From positions 62,001-126,000 of the forward strand of contig CAKQWJ010000001.1 of NCBI GenBank assembly GCA_934278925.1: a stretch of 64,000 bases of DNA, given 5' to 3'. The DNA comes from an uncultured Clostridia bacterium (GTDB lineage: Bacteria; Bacillota; Clostridia; Peptostreptococcales; Anaerovoracaceae). Below the pieces are notes generated by a model, which worked only from the letters and a program-made list of their open reading frames with translations, searched no databases and was not told where the DNA came from. Below, in pieces: positions 44,207 to 53,661 of this stretch. Each line of letters begins with the position of its first letter. Positions within the stretch are counted from its first letter, which is position 1. Both the position numbers and the translations under genes were made by a program.

Positions 44207-45475
44207 TCACTTTTCCGATTCTTCTTCGCCACGCCGGCTCAATCCCAGGTCGTTCCCCAGACTGTGGGCGTACCCGATGGATTTGGTCCCGTATTTCTTC
44301 CGAATCGCATCCATGGTGCGTTCAATCTTCTCTTCCTGCACCGAATTTGACTTCATTGAACTCGAATTGTTCTTCGGCTCCGGCGAAAGCATCTCCGCCA
44401 TGTCGAAAATCGACACTTGCTCCGGGGCATCTTCCTTTGCCAAATAAATTGCGGTCACCGTCAGAAGCCGGATTTCTCGATCCATAAACCCCGCTTCCTG
44501 AATCAGCTTCAGGGCAATTCGGCGAATGGTCTGCGCCGTGACGAAAGACCGCTCCACTCGCCGCTGCCGGGAGATTCGCCGAAACTCCGGCGTAGTGATT
44601 TCCACTTTCACCCCGTACGCCTTCATCTCATACAGTCGAAGGCGCGTGCTCACCCAATCGGCAAGCTCCGTCACCGCCAGCGACACATCATCCTCGCCTC
44701 GGATGTTGCGCCGAAAGGTCACCCCGTGGCCCACGGATTTCACATCGTCCCAATCGCCCCAGCGTCGAACCGGCGACGTATCCTCTCCGTTGGCCGAACG
44801 GTGAAGATCCTCTCCGTGCACGCCGAAACTTCGCTTCAGAAAACCCACGTCCGCCTGAGCCAGCTCTCCTATCGTATAGATATGAAGCTTCTTCAGCTTT
44901 TCCGCCGTAGCTCTTCCCACGTAGAAAAAATTCCCCACCGGCTGCGGCCACAGAATCTCCCGGTAATTCTCCCGGGAAATCACCGTGGTGGCATCCGGCT
45001 TTCGGTATTCCGATCCCATCTTCGCAAAAATCTTGTTATAGGACACGCCCACCGAAAGGGTGAGTCCGTACGTCTCCCGAACCCGGTTCCGAATTTGATT
45101 CGCAATCGCCTCTGCCGGTCCGAACAGCCGCTCGCTTCCGGTAACGTCCAGCCAGGATTCATCAATGCTGTAGGGTTCCACCAGGTCCGTATAGGAACGA
45201 TAGATTTCATTGATTTTCTTGCTGTAAAAGGAATACTTCTCGTGATGCGGCGGCAGAAATGTCAGCCCCGGGCATTTCCGCAGCGCCTGCTGAATCGTCT
45301 CCGCCGTGGTGACGCCGAATTTTTTGGCCGCCTCATTTTTGGCCAGCACAATACCGTGACGATTCTCCGGATTTCCCGCTACCGCCACCGGTACGTCCCG
45401 CAGCTCCGGATGTTCCAGAAGCTCTACGGAAGCGTAGAAACTATTCATATCGCAGTGGAGAATCTTTCGGTCCAT
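44207..45475 (-). CDS. dinB: DNA polymerase IV (Y family)
   Basis: The 422-residue translesion polymerase has ILHCDMNSFYASVE (first catalytic Asp, about 4-17), YSIDESWLDVTGS (about 105; catalytic Asp-Glu), GVSYNKIFAKMGSEYRKPD (about 148), the HhH region ATAEKLKKLHIYTIGELAQ, and a little-finger domain from about 240 (GVTFRRNIRGEDD). A Ser/Asn-rich linker near 375 (EPKNNSSSMKSNSVQEE) precedes the C-terminus; no clear clamp-binding peptide is seen. It is the last gene of a minus-strand series dnaE - pfkA - flavodoxin - dinB. Confidence 0.94.
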   Translation of the reverse strand: MDRKILHCDMNSFYASVELLEHPELRDVPVAVAGNPENRHGIVLAKNEAAKKFGVTTAETIQQALRKCPGLTFLPPHHEKYSFYSKKINEIYRSYTDLVEPYSIDESWLDVTGSERLFGPAEAIANQIRNRVRETYGLTLSVGVSYNKIFAKMGSEYRKPDATTVISRENYREILWPQPVGNFFYVGRATAEKLKKLHIYTIGELAQADVGFLKRSFGVHGEDLHRSANGEDTSPVRRWGDWDDVKSVGHGVTFRRNIRGEDDVSLAVTELADWVSTRLRLYEMKAYGVKVEITTPEFRRISRQRRVERSFVTAQTIRRIALKLIQEAGFMDREIRLLTVTAIYLAKEDAPEQVSIFDMAEMLSPEPKNNSSSMKSNSVQEEKIERTMDAIRKKYGTKSIGYAHSLGNDLGLSRRGEEESEK

Positions 45476-45481
45476 CGTGTT

Positions 45482-46027
45482 CTACCGGTTTTGAATCCGA
45501 TGGGCCGCGTTCAGAATCGGTTCGATATACTTTCGGTCCACCAGGTCCACCCCTTCTTCAATATTTCGAATCATCTTCATGGCAGCGCCGCCATCCTCTG
45601 CCGTCTGTCCGGACTTCAGCACTTTTTTTGCAACCGCCATCAGCATCCGATCCAAGCCCTTCACCTGCGTCGGATCGTACCGTCCCGGGCAGAAAAACAG
45701 CTGCATCCGGTCCATATTTTCCCGACCGTCGAAATTGATTTCACAGATTTGAAGGTAATTCTGCGGATTGTATTCCGAAACCCCGGTCACGAAAAGAATC
45801 GTGTGGTCCTTTGAGCCTTCCAAATAGGGCTCAATCTTATCGAAGTCCACGATGCCGCTGCCTCGCAGCCAGGAACCGTAGATGATCAAATCATATTCCG
45901 GAACGGTCTCTTTATCGAAATCCTTCAATGCCGCGCATTCGCATTCCAAAGACTGTGCAATCCATTCCGCATACTGCCGAGTCGATCCCCGCTTGGAAGT
46001 ATATAGTACAATCGCTTTTTTATTCAT
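45482..46027 (-). CDS. Flavodoxin-domain protein
   Basis: The 181-residue protein has the FMN phosphate-binding loop YTSKRGSTRQYAEWIAQ (about 9-25) followed by YDLIIYGSWLRGSG and HTILFVTGVSEYN, the flavodoxin fold order. It is close to the flavodoxin_5/HemG-like group in Firmicutes, which may act as electron carriers or protoporphyrinogen oxidase-like proteins; the partner is unknown. The C-terminal 70 residues are helical. The second flavodoxin-like gene at 52225 shares the layout. GGAG precedes the ATG. Confidence 0.85.
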   Translation of the reverse strand: MNKKAIVLYTSKRGSTRQYAEWIAQSLECECAALKDFDKETVPEYDLIIYGSWLRGSGIVDFDKIEPYLEGSKDHTILFVTGVSEYNPQNYLQICEINFDGRENMDRMQLFFCPGRYDPTQVKGLDRMLMAVAKKVLKSGQTAEDGGAAMKMIRNIEEGVDLVDRKYIEPILNAAHRIQNR

Positions 46028-46053
46028 TCTCTCATTCTCCTATCGGATGTCGC

Positions 46054-47016
46054 TTATTGACTGAGCACATCCACACATTCGTACAGGTGACGGTCGAAAT
46101 CTTGGTTTTCCGCCAATGCCTCTTCCAGGTTAAAGCCCAGCACTTTTCCGTCCACCAGGCCGATGGCCTTATTCATCAATCCCGCATCCAGAAGCTCGAT
46201 GGCCTTGTCTCCGCAGCGGGTGGCCAGCATCCGATCCTGAAGGGTCGGCGATCCGCCTCGCTGGAGGTACGACAGCACCACCAGACGCACGGAACGCCCC
46301 GTCCGTTCGGAAATTTCTTTTACCAGCTCCTGAGAATCCATCGGATATCCCTCGGCCTTGATGATAATGCTGTGCTGCTTCCCCTGATTGCGGCCTTCAA
46401 TAATCTTCCGGCAGACGGAATTCACATCCCGGTCCACCTCCGGAAGGAGCACCGCTTCCGCACCGCCGGCGATTCCGGCGTACAGCGCGATGTCGCCGCA
46501 GTGACGGCCCATGACCTCCACCACGGTGGTTCGTTCGTGGGAAGATGAGGTGTCCCGAATTCGGGTGATGGCATCCAACACCGTGTTCACCGCGGTGTCA
46601 AAGCCGATGGTGCTTTCCGTATACCCCAGATCGTTGTCGATGGTTCCCGGAATGCACATCACGTTCACGCCCAGGCGAGACAGCTCCAAGGCGCCGGCAA
46701 AAGAACCGTTTCCGCCAATCACAATGATGGCGTCCAGACCGAAGGTTTCGATGGTGGTCACGGCTTTCCGGCGTCCCGCCTCCGTCATAAAACGTTCGCT
46801 GCGGGCGGTTTTCAGCATGGTACCGCCCCGCTGAAGGATGTCCCCCACAGCGCGGCGGTCCAGCTCTTCCAGTTCGCCGTCGATTAGACCTTCGTATCCC
46901 CGATAGATTCCGTAGACCTTCATTCCGCGAGCAATGCCGAAGCGCACCACCGCCCGAACCGCTGCATTCATTCCCGGCGAATCTCCGCCGCTGGTCAGTA
47001 ATCCAATTTTCATCAT
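46054..47016 (-). CDS. pfkA: ATP-dependent 6-phosphofructokinase
   Basis: It phosphorylates fructose 6-phosphate, the committed step of glycolysis. The 320-residue protein is the classical bacterial length. It has LLTSGGDSPGMNAAVRA (about 6-22), ARSERF and GGNGSFAGA (about 100), IPGTIDNDLGYTESTIGFDT (about 121-140, the general base Asp in PGTIDND), VEVMGRHCGDIAL (about 166) and LVVLSYLQRGGSPTLQDRM (about 242). GGNGS in place of GGDGS is common in non-enteric enzymes and does not by itself show PPi use. It follows dnaE by 20 bases. Confidence 0.95.
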   Translation of the reverse strand: MMKIGLLTSGGDSPGMNAAVRAVVRFGIARGMKVYGIYRGYEGLIDGELEELDRRAVGDILQRGGTMLKTARSERFMTEAGRRKAVTTIETFGLDAIIVIGGNGSFAGALELSRLGVNVMCIPGTIDNDLGYTESTIGFDTAVNTVLDAITRIRDTSSSHERTTVVEVMGRHCGDIALYAGIAGGAEAVLLPEVDRDVNSVCRKIIEGRNQGKQHSIIIKAEGYPMDSQELVKEISERTGRSVRLVVLSYLQRGGSPTLQDRMLATRCGDKAIELLDAGLMNKAIGLVDGKVLGFNLEEALAENQDFDRHLYECVDVLSQ

Positions 47017-47036
47017 CTTTTGTCCCCTTTCGTTTT

Positions 47037-50000
47037 TTAACCCTTTACGTTATCGTTTCCCAGCAGATCCTTCAGACGGCGCTCCAGTTTCTCGCTGAAG
47101 TCTACCCGATACTGACTGCTGGTTTTCACATTCCTTCCCCCCGGAAGGAATACCATCACGTCTCTGTTCCCCGGATATTCTTTCAGAATACCCTTGATTT
47201 CTTCCAGCACCAGGTTCCGGCTTCCCAGCCGTTCCACGTATTCCGGCGGAACCCGCAGCTTCACCAGGCTGGCGACATCCTCTGTCGGTCTCCCGGACGG
47301 ATTCGGATTCGGTCTGCCCGCCGAATTCGGTCTGCCGGGGCGGAAATTTCCCCGCCGGCGGAACTCCTGAATCTGATGGATATCCGCCAGATTATCCACC
47401 AGAACCTCCGGTGCGGAATCTTCTTTAATGGACAGCTTGCCGGAAATCGCCACAATCTGATCGGTCTGCACCAGGTGCCGGAATTTTTCATAGGCGGTCG
47501 GAAAAATAATTCCATCCATAATGCCGCTGAAATCCTCGAACTGAATTCTGGCCATCTCCTGGGCTTTCCGCGTAATCATGGTTTTCACCGATACCAGCAT
47601 TCCCGCCATTATCACGCGGTCTCCGTCCCGATACCGTCCGTAGGCGGACTCCATGCCCGGCATGTTCTCGGACATGCCGTCCATATCCATCGCAGACACT
47701 TCCAGAATCTCCGACACGGATGCGGTGGTGTTTTTCTCAATCAGCTCCCGGTAATCATCCAGCGGATGGCCGGAAAGGTAGACCCCCAGCATTTCTTTTT
47801 CCATGGCCAGCAGCTGGTCCTTCTCGAAATTGGCGATCTTCGGCAGCTCCGGCGTGGTGCGAACCTCCTCGATCAAGCTTTCATCTAGCTGGAAAAAAGA
47901 AATCTGGTTCTGCCCGGAATTCCGAGCCCGCTTCTGCGCCCGAGAAACCGCATCGTCACACACCGCAATCATCACCGCCCGGTTCGGATTGATTTCATCC
48001 AAGGCACCCGCTTTAATCAGGGACTCCACGGCTTTTCGATTCAATTCCTTGGCATCCAGGCCATCCACGAAATCGTAAATATCCGTCGGCGCCGGATTGT
48101 CCTTCCGGGCATCGATAATCGCCCCTACAATTCCGGTACCCACGTTCTTGATTCCCGCCAGGCCGTACCGAATTCGATCTCCTTCCACGGAGAATTTCTC
48201 TTCGCTTCGAAGAACCGATGGCGGAAGCACCTCGATTCCCATTTCGTTACAATTTCGAATGTATGCGGAAATATGTCCCGGCTGCCCCATGACGCTGGAC
48301 ATCAGCGCCGCCATAAATTCCTTCGGATAGTGGCATTTCAGATATGCCGTCTCGTAAGAAACCACGGCATATGCCGCCGCATGGGATTTGTTGAAGGCGT
48401 ACTGGGCGAAGCTGACCATATCTTCGAAGATGGTTTCCGCCGCCTCCTTGGAAATTCCGTTGGCCACACAGCCGGCAATCTCCACGGAACCGTCCTCTGC
48501 CTTCTTTCCGTTGATAAAGTATTCCTTCTCTTCCAGCATCACCGCCATTTTCTTTTTGCTCATGGCACGACGCACCAGGTCCGACCGCCCGTAGGAGTAA
48601 CCGCCCAGGTCCCGCACAATCTGCATTACCTGCTCCTGGTACACCAGGCATCCGTAGGTAACCCCCAGAATCGGCTCCAAATGCGAATCCACATACTGAA
48701 TCTGCTCCGGATGCTTCTTATTTTCAATGTATTTCGGAATGGAATCCATCGGACCCGGTCGATACAGGGAGATTCCCGCGACGATATCTTCAAAGCAGGT
48801 GGGCTTCAGATTCTTCATAAAATCCGTCATGCCGCCGCTTTCCAGCTGGAAAACACCCTCCGTATTGCCTTCTGCGATCATCTCATAGGTGGCCGCATCA
48901 TTGTAATCCATCGCCGAAAAATCAATTTCGATTCCCCGATTCTCCCGAATCAAGTCCAAGGAATTTCGAAGCAGAGTAAGATTTCGCAGCCCCAAAAAGT
49001 CCATTTTTAACAGTCCCAGTTCCTCAATTGTGGTCATGTTGAACTGGGTCGCCGGTCCCTTATCCGAGGAATACAGCGGAACGTATTCATCCAACGGAAG
49101 CTTACTGATTACCACGCCCGCCGCATGGGTGGACGCATGTCTCGGCAGACCTTCCACCGCCATGGACATGTCCAAAATATCCCGAACCAAAGGCTCCGTA
49201 TCGTACCGTTCCCGAAGGCTGTGGTTGATTTCCAACGCCTTGGAGATAGTCATCCCCAATTCATTTGGAATTGCCTTCGCGATGGCATCCCCATCGGCAT
49301 AGGAAGCATCCAGCACCCTGGCAACGTCCCGCACCGCCGCTTTTGCTTTTAGCGTACCGAAAGTGATAATCTGAGAAACCTTGTCTTTCCCGTACTTTCG
49401 CACCACATAATCGATCACGTCCTGACGGTGCTCAATGCAGAAGTCCACGTCGATATCCGGCATGCTTACACGCTCCGGATTCAGGAACCGCTCAAAAATC
49501 AAATTGTATTTAATTGGGTCGATTTCGGTGATGTGCAAAGTGTACGCCACGATACTTCCGGCAGCGGACCCTCTTCCCGGCCCTACGGCAATGTCGTGGG
49601 TCTTTGCGTAGTGAATGAAATCCCACACAATCAGGAAGTACTCCACATACCCCATGGTCTCGATTACATTCAGCTCGCTCTCCAGACGAATCCGATAGCT
49701 GCTGTCCTCTTCCATGGCCGCATCGCCGTATCGCTCCCGCAGCCCTTCATAACAGAGCTTCCGCAGGTACCGATCGTTGGTCAAGCCCTCCGGCGGAATA
49801 AATTCCGGCAGGTGATATTCCCCAAAAGTAAATTCCACCTTGCAACGGTCGGCGATTTCCTGGGTGATTTCCAGGTATTCCGGATGTCCCGGGAAAAGCT
49901 CCTGCATTTCCGCTTCGGACTTCAAATAGAACTCGTCGTTCTCGAATTTCATCCGGTTCGTGTCGTTCACCTTCGAACCGGTTTGAATGCACATCAGCAC

Positions 50001-50654
50001 ATCCTGCGCCTTCGCATCTTCTTTTCTTATATAGTGGGCATCGTTGGTAGCCGCCAGCGGAATATCCAAATCCTGTGAAAGTCGCTCCAGTCCGGCAATC
50101 ACCGGCCGGTCCTCCGTCAGGAAGTGGTTCTGAATCTCCAGAAAGAAATTGCCCTTCCCAAAAATCTGCTCCAATTCCAAGGCTTCCCGCCGCGCCCCGT
50201 CATAATCGTTTCGCATCAGCATCCGCTGTACGTTTCCCGCCAGGCAACCGGAAAGGCAGATAATTCCTTCGCTGTACTCCCGGAGCACGTTTTTGTCCAC
50301 CCTTGGCTTGAAATAGAAACCATCCACGTACCCTGCGGATACTATTTTTACCAGATTTCCGTACCCCTTCTGATTCTCTGCCAATAAAATCAGATGACCG
50401 CTCATCCGGTCTTTTTCCGGATCTCGGTCATGCATCGTGCGGGCCGCAGTGTACACCTCGCACCCGATAATGGGTTTGATATCCTGCTTTTTGCATTCCT
50501 TGTAGAAATCGATAATCCCGAACATGGCCCCGTGATCCGTTATAGCCAGAGAATTCATTCCCACTTCCTTGGCATAGGCGGGGAGTTCCCGAATTCGAGA
50601 TAATCCGTCCAAAAGGCTGTATTCAGTATGTACGTGAAGATGCGTAAAAGCCAA
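47037..50654 (-). CDS. dnaE: DNA polymerase III subunit alpha (DnaE)
   Basis: About 1205 residues. The N-terminal PHP domain begins FTHLHVHTEYSLLDGLSRI. The polymerase core has GPGRGSAAGSIVAYTL (about 370), PDIDVDFC (catalytic Asp pair, about 410) and QFNMTTIEELGLLKMDFLGL (third Asp). HhH motifs follow, then an OB-fold domain (about 1000-1090) and a C-terminal tail domain. This is the DnaE1/DnaE3-like form; Firmicutes also have PolC elsewhere. The frame opens at a GTG (50663), but the TTG at 50654 has GGAG eight bases upstream and gives the usual N-terminus. A hairpin AAAAGGGC/GCCCTTTTT at 50685-50706 lies in its leader. Confidence 0.95.
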   Translation of the reverse strand: MAFTHLHVHTEYSLLDGLSRIRELPAYAKEVGMNSLAITDHGAMFGIIDFYKECKKQDIKPIIGCEVYTAARTMHDRDPEKDRMSGHLILLAENQKGYGNLVKIVSAGYVDGFYFKPRVDKNVLREYSEGIICLSGCLAGNVQRMLMRNDYDGARREALELEQIFGKGNFFLEIQNHFLTEDRPVIAGLERLSQDLDIPLAATNDAHYIRKEDAKAQDVLMCIQTGSKVNDTNRMKFENDEFYLKSEAEMQELFPGHPEYLEITQEIADRCKVEFTFGEYHLPEFIPPEGLTNDRYLRKLCYEGLRERYGDAAMEEDSSYRIRLESELNVIETMGYVEYFLIVWDFIHYAKTHDIAVGPGRGSAAGSIVAYTLHITEIDPIKYNLIFERFLNPERVSMPDIDVDFCIEHRQDVIDYVVRKYGKDKVSQIITFGTLKAKAAVRDVARVLDASYADGDAIAKAIPNELGMTISKALEINHSLRERYDTEPLVRDILDMSMAVEGLPRHASTHAAGVVISKLPLDEYVPLYSSDKGPATQFNMTTIEELGLLKMDFLGLRNLTLLRNSLDLIRENRGIEIDFSAMDYNDAATYEMIAEGNTEGVFQLESGGMTDFMKNLKPTCFEDIVAGISLYRPGPMDSIPKYIENKKHPEQIQYVDSHLEPILGVTYGCLVYQEQVMQIVRDLGGYSYGRSDLVRRAMSKKKMAVMLEEKEYFINGKKAEDGSVEIAGCVANGISKEAAETIFEDMVSFAQYAFNKSHAAAYAVVSYETAYLKCHYPKEFMAALMSSVMGQPGHISAYIRNCNEMGIEVLPPSVLRSEEKFSVEGDRIRYGLAGIKNVGTGIVGAIIDARKDNPAPTDIYDFVDGLDAKELNRKAVESLIKAGALDEINPNRAVMIAVCDDAVSRAQKRARNSGQNQISFFQLDESLIEEVRTTPELPKIANFEKDQLLAMEKEMLGVYLSGHPLDDYRELIEKNTTASVSEILEVSAMDMDGMSENMPGMESAYGRYRDGDRVIMAGMLVSVKTMITRKAQEMARIQFEDFSGIMDGIIFPTAYEKFRHLVQTDQIVAISGKLSIKEDSAPEVLVDNLADIHQIQEFRRRGNFRPGRPNSAGRPNPNPSGRPTEDVASLVKLRVPPEYVERLGSRNLVLEEIKGILKEYPGNRDVMVFLPGGRNVKTSSQYRVDFSEKLERRLKDLLGNDNVKG

Positions 50655-50663
50655 TGTGGTCAC

Positions 50664-51020
50664 TCCATTCTGTTTCTGACGAGCAAAAAGGGGCTCTGCC
50701 CTTTTTCCGTTTATATGTATACAGAATTAATTATATCATACATTGCACCGATATTTTTCTGCAGCCTGAAAAAAATCCGCACTAAATGCGAACCATTCGG
50801 TTTTTCTATGATAACCTTTTGCTTTTTAAATTGTTTTTGAATTAGTACAATCTCACACGGATTATCACACACCCGGCGAGGGTTCTTTTTCAAAGGCTAG
50901 AAAAATCTTTTATTTTCTTTATTTTTTGTCGCAATTTGGAAACAATAATTCATTTGAATGTGAATACTGTGTGAAGTCGATTGACGTTTTTTCTCACATG
51001 AACGTCATTTTCCGCTTGTC
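50664..51020. other. AT-rich divergent intergenic region
   Basis: This region separates dnaE (leftward) from the TauE/SafE gene (rightward). It holds a short hairpin at 50685-50706 in the dnaE leader and a TATAAT on the minus strand near 50741 that may be the dnaE -10 box. A 60-codon minus-strand frame at 50711-50893 has no ribosome binding site and looks like chance. Confidence 0.5.
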
Positions 51021-51022
51021 AA

Positions 51023-51096
51023 CAATTTGACATTTCAAATTGTGCTGATATAATCACTGTATCAGCAAGGTTACATCGGGGTTAGCCTCACTGATA
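51023..51096 (+). promoter_or_regulatory. Promoter with palindrome and leader hairpin for the TauE/SafE gene
   Basis: TTGACA (51027-51032), 16 bases and TATAAT (51049-51054) form a promoter. The -35 box is embedded in the dyad CAATTTGA-CATT-TCAAATTG (51023-51042). The transcript would start with a two-tier hairpin: TATCAG/CTGATA (51060-51065 and 51091-51096) enclosing GGTTA/TAGCC. No T run follows, so it is not a terminator. Confidence 0.65.
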
Positions 51097-51151
51097 GAGC
51101 AATTATATTATTATATTATCACTAGAATTATTAATTCAAAGGGAGGTAGTT

Positions 51152-52078
51152 ATGTCTCTTTACATTCTGAAAGGACTCTGCGTAGTCGGCATCGTTTTGA
51201 ACCTGTTCCTGATGTACAGAAAGATGAAAGAAATGCGTGCAGTAACTGAACCGGATCCGGTATTCGGACTCACCGGTGAAGAACTCTGGCAGCAGCAGAA
51301 AAAACATAACGTATACAACTTCATTGTAGGAGTTATCATGAACTTCGGTGATACACTGGGTATCGGATCCTTCGCCGGATCTTCCGCAGCATTCAAGATC
51401 GGTAAATCCGTAGACGATATCAACGTTCCTGGAACGCTGAACGTAGGCGACACCGTACCGGTACTGTGCGAGGCATTCCTGTTCTTCGGATTCGTTGACC
51501 TGGATACTCTCACTCTGGTTTCCATGATCGTTGCTTCCGTGCTCGGTTCCATCCTGATGGCTGGCGTAGTATCCAAGCTGGACAGAAAGCACGTACGTAT
51601 CGCAATGTTCGTAGGACTGTTCATTCTCGGTTCCGTAATGCTGTGCAAAGTACTGGCAATCGGACCTTTCGGTACTATCGGTACCGCTCTGAAGCTGACT
51701 GGTCTTAAGCTGATCATCGCAGTTGTTGTAAACTTCGTTCTGGGCGCTCTGATGAGCGTAGGTGTAGGACTGTACGCACCTTGTATGGCTCTCTGCTCCC
51801 TGCTGGGACTGAACGTTGGAGCCGCATTCCCGGTAATGATGGGTTCTTGTGCATTCCTGATGGCATTCGGTAACGGCCCTAAGTTCATCAAGGAAGGCAG
51901 ATACGATATGGCAGCATCCTGGATGCAGGCATTCGGCGGAGCAATCGGTGTATTCATCGCTTACAAATTCGTAAGCTCCATCCCGCTGAAGATTCTGACC
52001 ATCATCGTAGTATGCGTAGTATACATCACATCTGCAATGTTCCTGCACGACGCTATCAAGAAGGGATCTGCAGTATAA
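51152..52078 (+). CDS. TauE/SafE-family membrane transporter next to the prd cluster
   Basis: The 308-residue membrane protein has about eight to nine helices. Paired glycine-rich halves (VGVIMNFGDTLGIGSFAGSS near 60-80 and GALMSVGVGLYAPCMALCSL near 195-215) are typical of the TauE/SafE (DUF81) family. Named members move sulfite, sulfoacetate or other small organic anions; the substrate here is unknown. GGGAGG precedes the ATG. Codon use (GTA, CTG, GAA) resembles the prd genes rather than the his region, which suggests high expression. Its promoter is strong and holds a palindrome. A role in proline or proline-product transport is a guess based on location. Confidence 0.85.
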   Translation: MSLYILKGLCVVGIVLNLFLMYRKMKEMRAVTEPDPVFGLTGEELWQQQKKHNVYNFIVGVIMNFGDTLGIGSFAGSSAAFKIGKSVDDINVPGTLNVGDTVPVLCEAFLFFGFVDLDTLTLVSMIVASVLGSILMAGVVSKLDRKHVRIAMFVGLFILGSVMLCKVLAIGPFGTIGTALKLTGLKLIIAVVVNFVLGALMSVGVGLYAPCMALCSLLGLNVGAAFPVMMGSCAFLMAFGNGPKFIKEGRYDMAASWMQAFGGAIGVFIAYKFVSSIPLKILTIIVVCVVYITSAMFLHDAIKKGSAV

Positions 52079-52108
52079 ACTACAGAACATTCAGTTATTG
52101 AAGATTCG

Positions 52109-52138
52109 AAAAGAGAGTGGCAATCGCCACTCTCTTTT
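52109..52138 (+). terminator. Intrinsic terminator after the TauE/SafE gene
   Basis: AAAAGAGAGTGGC (52109-52121) pairs perfectly with GCCACTCTCTTTT (52126-52138). Confidence 0.9.
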
Positions 52139-52224
52139 AATGTAAGAAATCCTTACTCCTATCGATTCGCTGCTTCCAATTACAGCAACACAAAAGGCGG
52201 GATTCTTCCCGCCCTTCACTTCAC

Positions 52225-52857
52225 CTATTCGTCCTCGCCATCTTCCTCCGGCTCATCCTTTCGGTAGGTATTGTTTCGAACCGCAGTTATCTCGTCTACG
52301 ATGGACTCAATCTTATCCCGAGATACTCCATCGTATCCCTTGACCAAACGCTCGCCAATCAGTTCTGCATCCTCTTTCTCGTACAGTTTCCCAAGATTCT
52401 TCAGGCAGTGCTGAATATTGTTCATATCTCCTGCCTTTCGCTTCTTCTCATCCACCGCTCCCGGCAGATAATGGAAACTGTCCCCGAACTGATCCAACGC
52501 ATTGTAGGCGATAATTCGCTTCAGATAAGAATCTGTGGAATCTCCTGCCCCAACTCCTACCACTGCAATGTGCTTTCCGGCCATATTGAAATTCACATAG
52601 TTCTGCTGAAGAAGGTTCAGCTTCTCAATCCGGCCGTCCTTAATCCAGCCGATATAAATTACATTTCGATACAGAGAAGCGTACCCCAAATGCTTTCGCG
52701 TAGCCGGAATCATATCGGTATTCAGCGCATTGCTGATCCATTCTCCATACTTCAGTGCGCTGCCGTGTTTGCTTTCTACAATCACCAAAGTATCTGCCCG
52801 ACTTTCCATTCCGGCAGCCGCCCTCCGGGACTCCGCCTTTCGATTCAAATTCTTCAT
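52225..52857 (-). CDS. Flavodoxin-like protein
   Basis: The 210 residues look like a divergent flavodoxin. TLVIVESKHGSALKYGEWISNAL (here: VIVESKHGSALKYGEWI, about 26-42) sits where the FMN loop should be, followed by RNVIYIGWIKDG and GKHIAVVGVGAGDST. It resembles the flavodoxin at 45482 in order and spacing, but the T/S-x-T/S-x-N/G-T/S loop is poor, so FMN binding is uncertain. A basic N-terminal stretch (MKNLNRKAESRRAAAG) and an acidic end (DEPEEDGEDE) flank the domain. The C-terminal 80 residues are helical. It lies 18 bases after the NlpC/P60 gene. Confidence 0.7.
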   Translation of the reverse strand: MKNLNRKAESRRAAAGMESRADTLVIVESKHGSALKYGEWISNALNTDMIPATRKHLGYASLYRNVIYIGWIKDGRIEKLNLLQQNYVNFNMAGKHIAVVGVGAGDSTDSYLKRIIAYNALDQFGDSFHYLPGAVDEKKRKAGDMNNIQHCLKNLGKLYEKEDAELIGERLVKGYDGVSRDKIESIVDEITAVRNNTYRKDEPEEDGEDE

Positions 52858-52875
52858 CCGTTTATTAATCCTCTC

Positions 52876-53502
52876 TTACAAAACCCGACGTACATCCACG
52901 ATTTTCTTTCCGCTGTATGTACTTCCATTGGCACGGAACAGCTTAGTTCGGCAGATTCCGTTGGCTTCATCCATTGCATGCACGATTTGTCCATTTCCCG
53001 CATAAATCGCCACGTGGGACAATCCGGAGCCAAAGAAAATGATATCCCCCGGCTTCATCTTGTCAACACTAACGGATTTCCCGCCGATTTCGTGATACAA
53101 TCCGCCCACATTCATGCTCTTCCAATGCTTACCCGCCGGTCCATGGGTAAAAACATAATTCACAAATCCGGCGCAATCCACGCCCGTCTCAATATCTCGA
53201 CCTCCGAGAACATACGGATTTCCAAGATATCGATCCGCAAAGACAATTATCTTTCCTTCGGTCAAGGATTGGTCCTCCTGCGCCTCTATAACGGCCTTCG
53301 TTTCCTTCACAGTGGTCTTTACCGGCACGACCGCATCCTTCATCGTAAAAGCAACTTTCTTTGCGTCAAAGGCAATTTTCCGGTTATATGCGGTGGTCTC
53401 TGTTCCGATGGCATAGCAACACACCGTCAGCAGAATCAGCTCCATTCCCAGAATTACAACAATTCTCTTCTTTATCCAATTTCGAGTCTTTATCCATTTC
53501 AT
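52876..53502 (-). CDS. NlpC/P60-family cell wall hydrolase
   Basis: The 208-residue protein has a basic N-terminus and one membrane or signal segment (IVVILGMELILLTVCCYAIG, about 14-33). A linker leads to an NlpC/P60 cysteine peptidase domain from about 95: VDCAGFVNYVF with the catalytic Cys, LSHVAIYAGNGQIVHA with His and the polar third residue. Such enzymes cut the gamma-D-Glu-diaminopimelate bond in peptidoglycan stems. No wall-binding repeat is present, so the N-terminal helix probably anchors it. The regulatory context is unclear. Confidence 0.88.
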   Translation of the reverse strand: MKWIKTRNWIKKRIVVILGMELILLTVCCYAIGTETTAYNRKIAFDAKKVAFTMKDAVVPVKTTVKETKAVIEAQEDQSLTEGKIIVFADRYLGNPYVLGGRDIETGVDCAGFVNYVFTHGPAGKHWKSMNVGGLYHEIGGKSVSVDKMKPGDIIFFGSGLSHVAIYAGNGQIVHAMDEANGICRTKLFRANGSTYSGKKIVDVRRVL

Positions 53503-53597
53503 AAAGGCCCTGCCTTTCTCTTTCTCCGGAGACGCCTATCAGTATTATTATACAATAGAAGAAAAGGTAAGTGCAATCCTTCCTCGGAATATAACAA

Positions 53598-53630
53598 GAG
53601 TGTCGGACGGTTTCGAACCATCCGACACTC
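53598..53630. terminator. Hairpin downstream of prdE
   Basis: GAGTGTCGGACGGTT (53598-53612) pairs with AACCATCCGACACTC (53616-53630) with one mismatch. The T run is weak in either direction, so it may be a weak terminator or an mRNA-stabilising end. Confidence 0.6.
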
Positions 53631-53661
53631 CCGCTTAAAAAGGAAAGATTACATCTGTCAA

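Noticed and set aside
50711..50893. 60-codon gene in the dnaE/TauE gap
   Set aside because: No ribosome binding site; the translation is low-complexity basic sequence in an AT-rich region.
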